From Nipponacmea schrenckii (taxonomy: Eukaryota > Mollusca > Gastropoda > Lottiidae), in the NCBI GenBank assembly GCA_030562195.1, contig CM060200.1, forward strand, positions 9,610,001 to 9,674,000: a stretch of DNA of 64,000 nucleotides. The letters run 5' to 3'. The translations under genes were made by a program, and so were the position numbers. The notes under the pieces were generated by a model that saw nothing but the letters and a program-made list of their open reading frames with translations, was not told the DNA's origin and searched no databases. This document shows, piece after piece, positions 11,801-24,055 of the stretch (positions are counted from its first letter, which is position 1; each line of letters begins with the position of its first letter).

Positions 11801-14800
11801 AGGTCTTAGAATACACTCGCCCTGATGCTAATAATTGTATAAACAGCAATCATTGCTGAAAATTTCTTGAAAAAGTGACAAAAAAACTATATATGAACAA
11901 AAATGAGCAAGCTATGAACAGTTTAGTTTGAGAAAAAAAGTCTGTGTAATCAATGCTAAAACAGGAAAAAGCAAATCTAGAACAGTATGGCAACCAGTAA
12001 TAAAGCATGTCCATTATAGAGTCTTTAAAATGACAGATTCCATATTCTCACCCATTGGTTGAGTTATTAATTTTTAAATTTCAGATCAGAACATAAGAAA
12101 ATATCCAGCAGATCCAGACCTTTTATTCCAATCTCACAATTAAGTATTTGTTCCACCACAGGCCTGTTCATGTGGGAGAAACGATCCCAAGCATTTCAGC
12201 CAAAAGAGAATGCTTATCTTACTCACCTTACAGTCCACGAGTTGTTTTTCTACTGAAAATTCACCATAGCACCAATAAAAATGTAATCTTTCAACTCCAT
12301 CAATATTATCTATTGTTAGTGAATCATGTGTTCTGTTGTATCTTTTTACAATCAGACGTCTAACATTTTCTACCTCTAAAAGATCAAAGTGAACTTATAG
12401 ATACATGTATATTTAGAACAGCATTAATTGTTGCCTTTTGTATTTGTAGCTTGGTCCTTAAAAATTTGCCACTTTCCATTTCGCTCCTAAATTATTCCTA
12501 TTTCACCTCTTCTCCATGTATCCTGAATCATTATTATTATAAACATTTTCAGATATGGTACTACTTACCCTCTTGAGGTGAGATGAACACTTTTGAATTT
12601 TGACTAGATATCCCAGCTGACGTAGCATATTGCAACGTTACACTTTCATTTCCAGTTTCATCATATTTTACAAACACTGTCTGGGAGAAGTTCAAGCGTT
12701 GTGAATCTGGCAAAGCTCTGCGAGACTTCTGACCATCTATAGCAGGTTTGGTTTTATTAAGAACCAAGCTTATTGGACCATAATAAAAATCTTCAGATCT
12801 TTCCTGCAAAATAACATAATAATGAAATAATGCTAGAATGATATATGTTTCATAAATCAATCCAAAGTTATAATCTGTAATAAATGTTTGGCAGTGCAAA
12901 TCTATTTTTGTTTGTATAACAGAAGTAAGAGGTAAAACCAAACCTTTTAAGAGTAACCTCTATGGTATGATCGTGGAAAGAGAAGCCTAGAGAGGCTGAC
13001 AATTAAGGTTGAAAGAAATTTTCAATTATTTTTTTAGTTATCAATTGTAATAAATAGCTTGCCAGTCAAAGTAGCTTAAGCCAACTGTCAGTAATTTAAG
13101 AAATAAACTGTAGTCGTATATCAGGGCAAAGGTTGGCTGTAATAATAAATGGGCTGTGAAATGCAGGGTTTATGATTAATTTTCTAGCCAACATTTGTCC
13201 TGAAATATGACTGTAACTGAAGTAGGGTAAAAATTTATTACTTATATATTTAGATTTTCAAGACAAGAATGTAGCATGAATTTCAGGATTGTATTCTGAC
13301 ATTGTTTAGGGTCAAATCAAGCTTACTAATTGATTAATCAGTGTTTCTAATGAATATTCCATGTATTCAAATGGTTTGTGGGTGTAGAAAAGCTTGATAA
13401 ATTATTCCATTTCAAAAAGCTATTTTAGACTCCATGTTTGTTCATGTGATCAACACTGGGTAATCCAAGAAAGATACTAAGATTTGAAAAACATTTGAGA
13501 CCTAACGATGTTTCTAGACCTGGTAGAGGGAGAAAAATTTCCCGATCATTAGAAGATCTCTTCTTTTTTTGCCGTCCAATTATGGAATATATATATGAAT
13601 AAATGAAAATTAGGGAACCCCTGTTTCAACAGGGCCTATTTTTTGTTAAATATTATTACGCTCAATGATTTGGTGATGAGGCAATGTCGTTTGAGGCCAC
13701 ACAAATTTAAAATAGTCCAATGGAAAAATAATAATGAAAATATTAATCAAATTAAAACATTTGACATCACTTGTATGAAATATTGAACATTTAGCTCAAA
13801 TTCCGATTATAATTCTATTAAAATATGTCAAGAAACAAGCCATTTCTAGTCATTTATTAATCAGTGGTGTTACAAATAGAGAAGGAAGATGAAAATTTTT
13901 TGAAAATGGCAGCATCAATACACAAAATACACATACAAGAGTACTTACTTTAATATATATACCAACATACTCGTTACTTTTGGCTTTATTCAACACTAAC
14001 GGAGACGTTTTAGGAACTGAAAGTATAAAATTTCAGAAATCACAATAAATGATCATTTCATTTCAACCGGTCATTTATATGTACAATCGGTCATGACCAA
14101 AAGTATATGACCAAATATACTGCCCTGACCAAAGGCCACCATTCTCAAAAGAGTTAGCATGAGCATGGTCAAGGAAAATTATAATACAATTGGGATAGAT
14201 GTGCATGAAGTGCACTGCATATGCCTGGGCTTATAAAGTGTTATGGTAACGTCATTGGTCTAGTGGTCACATGCTCCTGAATAATCCTGTACACCTGGCA
14301 TGAAAAGAATTATTGCTGAACAAAAGAAGTCCTTACAAAGCTTGTTATTTAAAAATAATCAATGTAAATCTTTCTGATGGGTTAAATTTCATCCTGGTGT
14401 GACATATAATATTTTTTTTTGAATAAACATGATCAAAATAGGTTTCAAATGAGAACTTAATGACCTTACATAATAAACAGTAACCCACGCAAAATGATGT
14501 ATGTCTTGCAAATATTTCTGCGGGTTTGCCATAATTAAAGACACACTACCTTTTAGAATGACAAAAAATATCAAATTTTAAAACTTTGCCAAAATGAATC
14601 CTTCTTCATTAGTGGTCTTATCAGGTGTCAAAACTGTACAACAGAATCTCTCTATAATCCAATAAATCAATAAAACTAAGTAATAATTGCAGCAGCTTTT
14701 TTCAATAATTACTTAGTTCAATATAGTCTTATGTATAGAGATTTAACCTTTTTTTCATGAAATCTTATCGACCAAATTGGACACTTTATCTATTTTATGT

Positions 14801-17800
14801 TCATTCAAAGGAGTAGTATTCCTTCTACCTATAATGCCAAGTTTGTCTTACCTCCAATCTTAGTGGTAAAGGTCAACATTGCAATATGGCTCCAAATTTT
14901 ATCTTCTATCCTTTTCCATTTCACACTAATATTATGCAATGTGTTTGGTCGAAGGTTGGTCAAGTTGATTGAGGGTACATGAAATTTATCTGTAGTTCTG
15001 TTGTGCTGGAAAAAATATATTAAGAATCTAATGAGTCTTTTAAGTGTTGTAATGCTTCTTGCGGCCACCTTTGACTTATATGTTCTGACATTCAGATTCT
15101 AAATCAAATGTCTGTGGTTCCTGTCAATGCAGAAAAATGCAAATCATAATCATTATATCACCAGAACACGATAATGTTATAATAAATATTATCTCCCTTT
15201 ACAATAAGGCGGCATTCTTTTTGTTTTCTTTACTGCTTACTACTGTTGTCAGATTTGGAATCAATTAAACAACCAATATCATCTTAGAAATCTCATTACA
15301 CAAGTCAAAATGTGATTTTGTATGGAAAGTGCAAATCAACTGATTACGTGGGCTGATTTCTAAATGGAGTTGAAATATTGGCACTGAATCTAGTTTTGAA
15401 CAGAGCCAGCATTCATCTTACATATACTTTACATTTACGAAAATAAGAAGAAACAAAATATCTCGATCATCAATTTAACCAGATTGAGTCATAAAGTTGA
15501 CATTGCTTGATTATGTCACAGTAGAGATTCTAATCCAGTAGGATTTGCAATCCTCCTAGTAGAGATGCCAAATGGCAGCTATGAAATTCCGATGACCTTG
15601 AATAACTTCATTCATCATTTCAAATGACCAATCTGTAAATGGGTAGGGATACTCCATGAAAGATCATTGTCAAGAGGTTGGACCAACTGGGGAAAAAGGA
15701 TCCTTAAGTGTGAACCAAAGTTGATGTCTTTGTAAAATATATTTGTTTCCTTCTTATTTTAACAATCTCTTCAAATCTTTTATGTGCGTATGTTATTAGA
15801 AAAAAACATATGAAACTGAATCCTTGACGGCTTAACAAATATCGTGGAAGGAAATATTTGGTAAATTCTATCATTAAAGTGAATCATATTTAACCACGCA
15901 TTAAATTCTGATTTAAACTCACAGTTTCCAAAACACACATAAATTTGTCATACTTCCTAGAGGCTGATGTAATACTAATGAGGGAAGTCATGTATCCATA
16001 AAAAAGTATTATCCAATCAAAGTTAGCCCTTAAATCTTTCTAGGCAATCTCAGCCAATCAAATCCAATCACTTGTCATATATGCTTTGTTCTCATTTTGA
16101 CGCTTACAAAACAAAAGGTAGTGGGTTTAGGTTAACACAGGTATATAAGTCTGTCAAAACCTATATTTACAATACAGGTCAAACTGCATTATTATCAGAA
16201 ATAAAGACATTTCTAAAATGAATATCAAACTGTTAATGCTACCCAAAATGAAATTTTGTACTTATAATAGATATCTTACTTCAAACAACATATCCAATTA
16301 GAGTAGAATAACTATTTATAAGTAACCTTAACAAATATAAAATTCTGCTATAGAATATGCCCCTTGCTGCCAGTAAATTGGCGGTAACACTCAAGGTTGA
16401 AAACTTATGAAAAACCTTTTTTCAATTTTCAAACAGGAATTACTTTCACTATTGCCAAAAAACAAATAAGAAACTTTTAGCGTTATCTGTAAGATTTATT
16501 AATTTCGATATTCTACTTTATCACAATTTGACATATTTACATGTTCAATATTAACAGATTGAAAATATTAAAAACGTTTTGAAGATCTTTGTCAATAACT
16601 CAAATCAAATATTTCCGATTTTGTTGATTTTCGATAGGATTCATACTTACAGATTCAATGAAGTGGTTGTTGCTTATAGTGTAACTGATTTCAATGGTGA
16701 TAATGCATGAAGGATAGAAACAGAGTAATTCTAAAAAAGCATGATTATCCTCTTGTAATGTTAGGTTTAATGTACATGTTTCAGATGTTAATTTGTCAAC
16801 TTCTATGATTAATTCTTTATGTTTTGCTGTAATAAAAACAATCCATAAAATTATCAGTAATCTGATGCAAGGATTACATAGTATGACAGATTAAGGGTCC
16901 TTCCTCACCACTAACTTTGCTATTGAAATGATGAAATGAAATAAATGGAGTTTTATGTCCTACTATTCTGCACCCAATTGGCTGTTAAAAACAGGCAATG
17001 ATATGCAGGAAACTAACTCATGTTTTATTCCTAAAAGGCAAGACATTGGCAATAGAAAGCATGGACTTCATACAAATATAGCTTGCCGGACAAAACAACA
17101 TCCACTCATTAGCAGTTCTGTGTTCATGTAAGTGTTCAAAAATCTTTAAAAAAAAATTCTCCACTGAAATAATGCTACTTGTTTTTCAAAATAAAAATAA
17201 ATTGGATAGACTCAAAAAATATTTCATTAGCTTACATACCAATGGGTATAATTTGAAAGGTTTTTTTAGGGCTGAAAGAACCATCGGCCTTATTGTCCAT
17301 AGTTACATGTATATCAATCTCACTGTCAAAATATCCAGGCTTCAATGGACAGGTAAAATCAAACTTTGAAATGGCAGTACAATCATGATCGCCTAGTCTA
17401 AAATGAAAAGTTGCTTGTGACATATATTGTACCAGAAGAACCATCATTCTTCAGATCATTGTGTCCAAACCACAGTCTCCTTGGTCAAGTGAGAAAAATT
17501 ACATTTTCATCGCTAAATATTGTCCAATTAAAATTGGACCTAGGAAATCTCAGTGTGTTATAGATTCTTTGTTCTTGTTTCCAGGGCTACAAAAATAAAA
17601 TGTAGCGGGCTCAGTTTAATACCAGTTAATAAGACCATGTCAAAAACTGTGGGTGAGGTCAAATCTTGTGTTACGTGATCCTGTTAACACTATCACATAA
17701 CACGAAATTTGAACTCATTCTTCATGTTAATATACAGTTTACTCTGAGTTATCCAACAGACTCGCTATTCCGACATTATTTTGCGGTCCCAATATATGTC

Positions 17801-20170
17801 AGATTACTCAGAGTACACTGTATTATAACACCAAATAAACTGCGTAACACTAACATGGAACACTAACACAAGATTTGACCTCACTCATTGTCACCAGATG
17901 AAAACTATATTGAGTCGTTTAGAAGGAAGTTACAAATACATTATTAGTACGACATTTAGTATACCTACCGATTACCAAAAAAGTTAATAATCATAGAAAT
18001 ATTAAATTTATTAGAGATTGCATCATCTGGAATACCAGCCACAGAACAGCTCAATACTGTGTCATCTTTTAAGTCCCAAATGCATGTAACATCTTTAGCT
18101 TCTGCAATATGAAAAATTATCTATATGCAATATTAGGCAAGCAATTTTCATCACACAAGATTCAATTAAAGGCTAGCATTTTTAGCAATAATATAGTTTG
18201 TAACATTGCAGTGAAGCACAAGCACAGTAAGGGATTGTTTAAACAGTCAGTTATATCATACAAATATATAAAATGCTATCTATAAACATAGGATCATACT
18301 TCACAGTTGTGTCCATCTTTAATACCTAATTTCCATTCCACACTAGTTTTCAATTCATAAATATAAAATTAAGTTTGTGTTTTTGTAATGGATATTCCTG
18401 CAGGCAATTTCTAAATGACAAATCAACAGCATAAGGGGGGGGGGGGGGGCATTTTCATAAAGCAGGTGTGCGAGTGGGGGGCACATAAATTGCATGGGGG
18501 CTTATAGCACCAGGCATTAAGAACACAATGATATGAATTTGAAACTGGGGTCGTGGAAGAAGTGGGGTCAAAGCCAGGTCAGCAAAATTTCATGTCATAA
18601 CCCCTGTCCTCCAAAGCATAACAGAACTGTAATAAGCATGATAGGCACTTCTTTACCATGTGGTACAATAACAGTACTTGAACATATCCATTTTTTATTA
18701 CTGCAGCAAGCATAGGATGCTTCTTCTGGTGTACTAGCATTAATCCTGACTATATTGCCAGTAGTATTTGTGTACAGCACATTTGCACTAGAACAGCCAT
18801 CTTCATCTCTAACCAATTTTACATTTGTCTCTAATTTACATGACAGATAACAGTTCTCATCATTCAAGCTGCAAAACACGGTTTCTGAAATCAAATCATA
18901 AATACAAATAATTTTTTGATAATGAGATTCTTTGGATTAAATATACTTCTAAACCTCTAGAGACGTGACTCCATTGTTCTTACTTGATTTTATGTCAAAG
19001 GATAAGTAAGTTGTCCTCGCTTATAGTTACCTGGTTGCATCACTCTTTCTGAAAAATGTATCTTGCCGAGAATGATTTGAACTTATATACAATAGAGTAC
19101 ATGTTGTTGACATATTTTTGGACATATCATAGAGTGGAACTTGTCTTTTCTCAATAAAAGAAATATTCAATAATTGAAATTTAAATCCCGTGTTTGGCTT
19201 GTGATTTTTCGTGTCTTCCTAGTACTTCTGAAGACCATTTACATATATTCATGACCCAAACAATCCCCAAAAAAAGGGAGAATCTGTCCCTTTAAAGTAT
19301 GACACAATTTTGAATCATCTGGAAATATTAATCAAAAGTGACAATATATTTATTTCCTTATCAAATGAAACCATTATTATCTTTGAAGTTCTTTATGAGT
19401 TAGAGTTTCAAACATTGAAGTTTCCTTTTTCCCTTTTATTGTATTAAAAATTTACAATCTCTTTTTGAACTTAAATTTGTCTGTGAAACCAAAAATTAAC
19501 CAATAAATAGCAATTGAATGGCATTTGTGATAGTCATGTAATAATAAAGTCCAGATGACAGAATTATGCTTGACAAGAAATGATGCAGATGTCAGCTACT
19601 CATCTACGAAACCTTGTTTGAATTTCTTCGGGAATATGTACAGATATGTAAGATGTTGGCCATGTACATCCAGCCAACATTTTTACAGCTATTGAACAAT
19701 ATCTAAGCAGTATGACATATTTCAGCAAGAAGCCTCCAAATTATTTTTCTTTTTTTTAGGGGCCCAACAAATTTTTCGGTTATTAAATAAAATGTTTTTT
19801 TAAAAATGGGGGGCTGGAAAATTTGTCGCTAATACACTAGAAAATGGTTTTAAAATTTGCACATGGGGCAAATTTGGTCTATAAAACAAAAATAAGAACA
19901 TGGTTTTAAATTTAGCAAGGTTCGGGAAAAGATGAAACCCAAAGTCGGGTTTAAATAGATTTAAACAAAGGTTCAACTACAGTAAAACTCAAAAAAAAAA
20001 ATTTAAAAAATTTTCTTTTAAAATCACAAATATAATGTTTTGGAAAATATCTGAAAAAAGTTATTCTGTTAACATTGGCGTCAGGTAAAAAAATTATACT
20101 CACTTCCAGTACATGAAATTGACGAAGCGCAACCATTAAAAAACAGTAACAAAAGTAACGTCCAAAGCAT
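8813..20170 (-). CDS. Class I cytokine-receptor-like protein (gp130/Domeless type), 14 exons, 628 aa
   Basis: Fourteen exons join in phase on the minus strand: 20170-20104, 18884-18657, 18101-17969, 17397-17240, 16826-16651, 15005-14852, 14016-13949, 12803-12569, 12375-12227, 11301-11109, 10729-10642, 10309-10252, 9498-9475 and 8968-8813. Residues 1-21 are a signal peptide (MLWTLLLLLFFNGCAS). Residues 23-98 form a cysteine-rich Ig-like first domain. Next comes a cytokine-binding module with the CxW signature (VTCIWDL, exon 3) and a degenerate WSXWS box (KIWSHIAML, exon 6). Further fibronectin-III-like domains span residues about 306-520. A transmembrane helix lies at about 526-549. The ~80-residue tail has a proline-rich box-1-like motif (KKVPLPTLP) that in this family binds JAK, plus tyrosines in HYDNIE and DQYPKI. 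A STAT3-type YxxQ site is absent. The likely role is JAK-STAT signalling at the cell surface. Family assignment is strong by architecture; no ligand can be named. Confidence 0.85.
13112..13140 (+). repeat. Fragment related to the intronic hairpin at 34.8 kb
   Basis: GTCGTATATCAGGGCAAAGGTTGG, in an intron of the cytokine receptor, matches 23 of 24 bases of the hairpin arm at about 34819-34842. Similarity fades on both sides. This indicates a dispersed repeat family rather than a unique palindrome. Confidence 0.6.
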
Positions 20171-21632
20171 GCTGTTTACTAAAAAACATGTTTAACAATC
20201 TGAAATTAAACATTACAGGTCTAACAGTAAATTGGATCCCAATTATATTGTGCTGATGTGTATTGATAGAGAACAGGACAGTCCTCAAAGCTTATCAACT
20301 TCTATCAGATATTGAGCTGTGAACCAATTACCTCAGACAAGCCAAGAAACTTTGATGTGATGCTAGCACAGAAAAGCATCAGCACAATGGTGGAAGGCCA
20401 GATGAAATTAGCTAGCTCAATTCAAATCTAATTAAAATACATCACAAATTTATTTTCTCTATATTATTCAGATAATTGTCTCTATTGTAATCCAATAAGA
20501 TTTCAACCAATGTTCTGTTAGACACAGATGTATCAGGTTTTTAGTCTACAGCTTTAACAGTGCTCCTGCTGAGGTTGCAAAATATCTTTAGAGATTAGGG
20601 TGGTTGAAAGGTAACAAGTTACCATTCAACAGAAGGCACTGGCACAGGGTTAAAGTTGAGTTCACTATTGTTAAGTCAATTGTTAACATGTTAAATTACT
20701 TCTAACATAGACCTTAAAGTCATAAAAATCATTAAATTATATCATTATTATTATAAAATGATATATACCAAAGCTAATTTCTTTATCTCTTTCACTAAAA
20801 TTGAAAATAAATTTATCAATTAATGGTCATTAAAGTAAAACAAAATGCTAGCCTGACCTCTGGAAGAATAAACGTTTTTTTTTTTTTAAAATGATACTAG
20901 GTAATTGCACTGAAATAAAGTGTAATGATTATAGTTAATATGACACTCAATAAGAACTAGTTTATTGGATCAAGTCGAACACGGACAAGGATATCACTAG
21001 GCTACGACCAGTTTTAGTTGGGAATCTATTTTGCAACTCGGAATAATAGCGTTTAACAACCCTAGAAGCTTCGCATGAAGTACTGTTAAACTGTGTTACA
21101 AATGGTATAATCTGCGAATCTTATTGGATATTTAATCCAGATGGAGCAACAGTCTGTAGTTGGTTGATCCAAAAGCTCTCCCTGTATAGTCTTGAAGATT
21201 TGGAATCGATTTCTTCTTCGATCACTTGCTCAATTGGAGTCACCTTCATAAAACTAAGATTGTGGTTGAAATGACTTCCAATGGGTTCATCAGAAGAATT
21301 GGGTTCACATCATCCTTTCCCATATGGCTTCTTCCTATATTTCCCCAAACTACCACTTTCCTTTACTTATATTATTTAGATTTTTATTTTGGTACTACGC
21401 GATCACTAAATTATTTGTCATGTGATACTTTCTATAGGCCTGGAACTTGACCAGCTGTTCTGATGTATTGAATAACAATAGGTACCAGTGGGCCTTTAAT
21501 CTGGCACTTAAATACATCATGTATGGTTTATAATCTGTTTATTCAGTACATTTTGCGAAGGAGTTGAATTTTTTCTTTGCCACTCAGTAACACTGACATA
21601 TAGAAGATTCTGTATTTGTCTATATTGTGATT

Positions 21633-21666
21633 AGTACCGGTAGGCTATATATTGCCTACCGGTACT
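21633..21666. repeat. Perfect 13-bp inverted repeat with 8-base loop
   Basis: AGTACCGGTAGGC, the loop TATATATT, then the exact reverse complement of the first arm. The structure is short and could be a foldback remnant or a chance cruciform. It lies in the gene-poor region. Confidence 0.85.
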
Positions 21667-23739
21667 TCTATATATTGGAATATCAAAATAACTGTTTAAA
21701 TTTCCAATAAATAATCAATTAAATCAAAATCAAAACCAGACCTGTACTGAATTTAAAGCAATTGCCTTTGGTATAAAAAAATACATCTCGCTGGTCTTAG
21801 AAAAGTTTGTTGACTTCTGAGAAGTGATATAAATAAAATGCCTAATAAATAATATCTATATTTAGCTAATGCAAGTCACTATATTCCAGAAGCCTATCGA
21901 TACGTACCTTCATGTTATCTGCTATTTTATCCATGATTTTAATTCCATAAATGCGTATATTCCCGAGACAGAACCATTCTTATAACTTTATTACGATCTT
22001 TCATTATCATTATAGAAATCCCCGGTCTACCCGGTCTAAATAAAGAATTGTGGATTTCCTTTTTGACGTCATTTTGCGCAAGCGCCCTCACATTTTATGC
22101 TAATTTTAATGGTGTGCTATTTCTCTATCCCTTTTCTCCCTTGCTTTTGAGGTTTTTGCATTCCCATTTTTTGAGTATTTTTAGTCTAGATTTTGAATTT
22201 GATGTCTTTTATTGAATTTTCTTCCCGAATTTCCGAGATAATGAGAAATTTAATTGGCGGAAGGTTATTTCTAAACATAGGGGTTTTGTGTGCAGTGACA
22301 GTCAAGCGGATGTAGTGGTTTACTTTTTCATTTTGACTAGTTTAAAATTTTCATGGTCGTGCTATATTGAATTTTCGACCAGAAACCAGGTTGTTATAAA
22401 AAGTCGAATTTCGTGATGATTCAACATGGAAACAAATGACAAATGAATTACTGGTCCGAGTCCATCGATGTGACAATCCATAGTAGGCCTAGTATCCGCA
22501 GTAGTTTGTAGTTGGATTGGTTAAAGTTGGTTGATTCTGTGCTGTTGGTTTGGTTGTTGATAATTCTTGAGATCTGGTCGGGTCCAATGACATGACGGTG
22601 AAACTCGGGCCCGGATGATGTGAGATGAGTTACTCGATTAGCCTACTTCTTCATTCTCCCAAACTCGCTCTAATCATGGTTATTCTTGTTAATAATAATA
22701 GGTATTTGAATTGTAGTTATTGGTTTGGTTAGATTATCTGATAACTGTTTGAAAAATGGAAGATCTGTGGGGAAAAGAGAAGAGAAAAAAGGGAGAAGGG
22801 GGAAGCTTCCATCAAAAAAGGGGAAGGCGTTCCCGGATGTTTCTGCAATGAAACTAACGTAGTTACAAGTGTTAAGAAACTGGTGATAATGGAAGAAACT
22901 TAGCCTATCTGTTCGAGACAGATTTGGTAATAAATTTGTAGACGAGTTCCATTATCGTATACCAGTGTTCCGTGGGTGGAACCAAAACATTCTGTATAGA
23001 GAGTGGTATGCCATGGGTTTCCTGGTACGAACGAGTTTCATTTCAGTCTATTGAATGACTCTAACATATAATTTTTCACAATTTTTGGGACACGCAACAT
23101 ACAGATATCAACTAGATTAATGCACTCAATTAGCCTGTGTGTAATTTTCAACTTAGTTCAGCCAGTTTTCGCGGAAAAAATGAGATAGAATGATTACGCA
23201 ATCTACGTGACGTGTCTGCTGCATCAGCATGATGTAAGTGACTAACCTCGTCAACTGAACTCCATGTATGGTCTTATAATTTTTTTTATAAATCCAAATC
23301 ATGATCTTCAATATAAAACAAAAGTCTTTTTAAATAAATATTGAATAGTTTCTTCAAAATGAAAACAAACAAAAACAATATATATAATATTGTTATAAGT
23401 TCAATACAATAATAGATTGTTTTGAGTTGAAAATTAACAGAATAAATTTTTATAAATCCAAAAATCAGCTCTAAATAAAACAGAAAAAAATAGTCCAAGA
23501 TCAGCTCCCGAAAAATTCCAGAAATGACCTTAATCACTCTCAAATAAGCTATCAATAATAAATAGGAAATTCGTTATGCGTCTAAGATCAGCTCTCAAAA
23601 AAAGGTCCAAAATTAGCTCTCAAAAAATCAAATAAATGGGACAGGGCTCAATTTCAGTTTCAAAACAAGAAACAAAACCATGCCGAGAATTCGAACCCGG
23701 GGCATAATTTCATTTTAAAAAAAGCGTGTATGGGACGAA

Positions 23740-24055
23740 GTCGGAAGGGGCAGTATGGACAAGGAGCCAACTGAAAAAAGGGTGAAATAAGAAAGGGGCG
23801 ATATGGGAAAGAGGCCATATGGGAATAATTAAGGGGCGAATTGGGAAGGGGCTATATTGGAAAGAGGCCATATGGGAATAATTAAGGGGCGATATGGGAA
23901 AGAGGCCATATGGGAATAATTAAGGGGCGAATTGGGAAGGGGCGATATGGGGAAGAGGCCAAATGTTTATAATTAAGGGGCGAATTGGGAAGGGGCGAAA
24001 TGGGATAGAGGCCAAATGGGAATAATTAAAGGGCGAAATGGAAAAGAGCTATATA
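23740..24055. repeat. Purine-rich GGGGCGA tandem array, 53-bp period
   Basis: Repeats of the type AAGGGGCGAATTGGGAAGGG followed by GCGATATGGGAAAGAGGCC and then ATATGGGAATAATT. The phrase GGGAATAATT (or its variant) sits at 23821, 23874, 23912, 23965 and 24018, giving spacings of 53, 38, 53 and 53. The same phrases (GGGGCGATAGGGAA, GAATTGGGAAGGAGCGAT) recur in the 192-bp array at 48.3-49.0 kb, so the two arrays probably share an origin. Confidence 0.85.

Noticed and set aside
23680..23706. tRNA-like B box (GGGTTCGAATTC on the minus strand)
   Set aside because: No A box, D-arm, anticodon arm or proper T-stem could be matched. At most a tRNA-derived SINE remnant.
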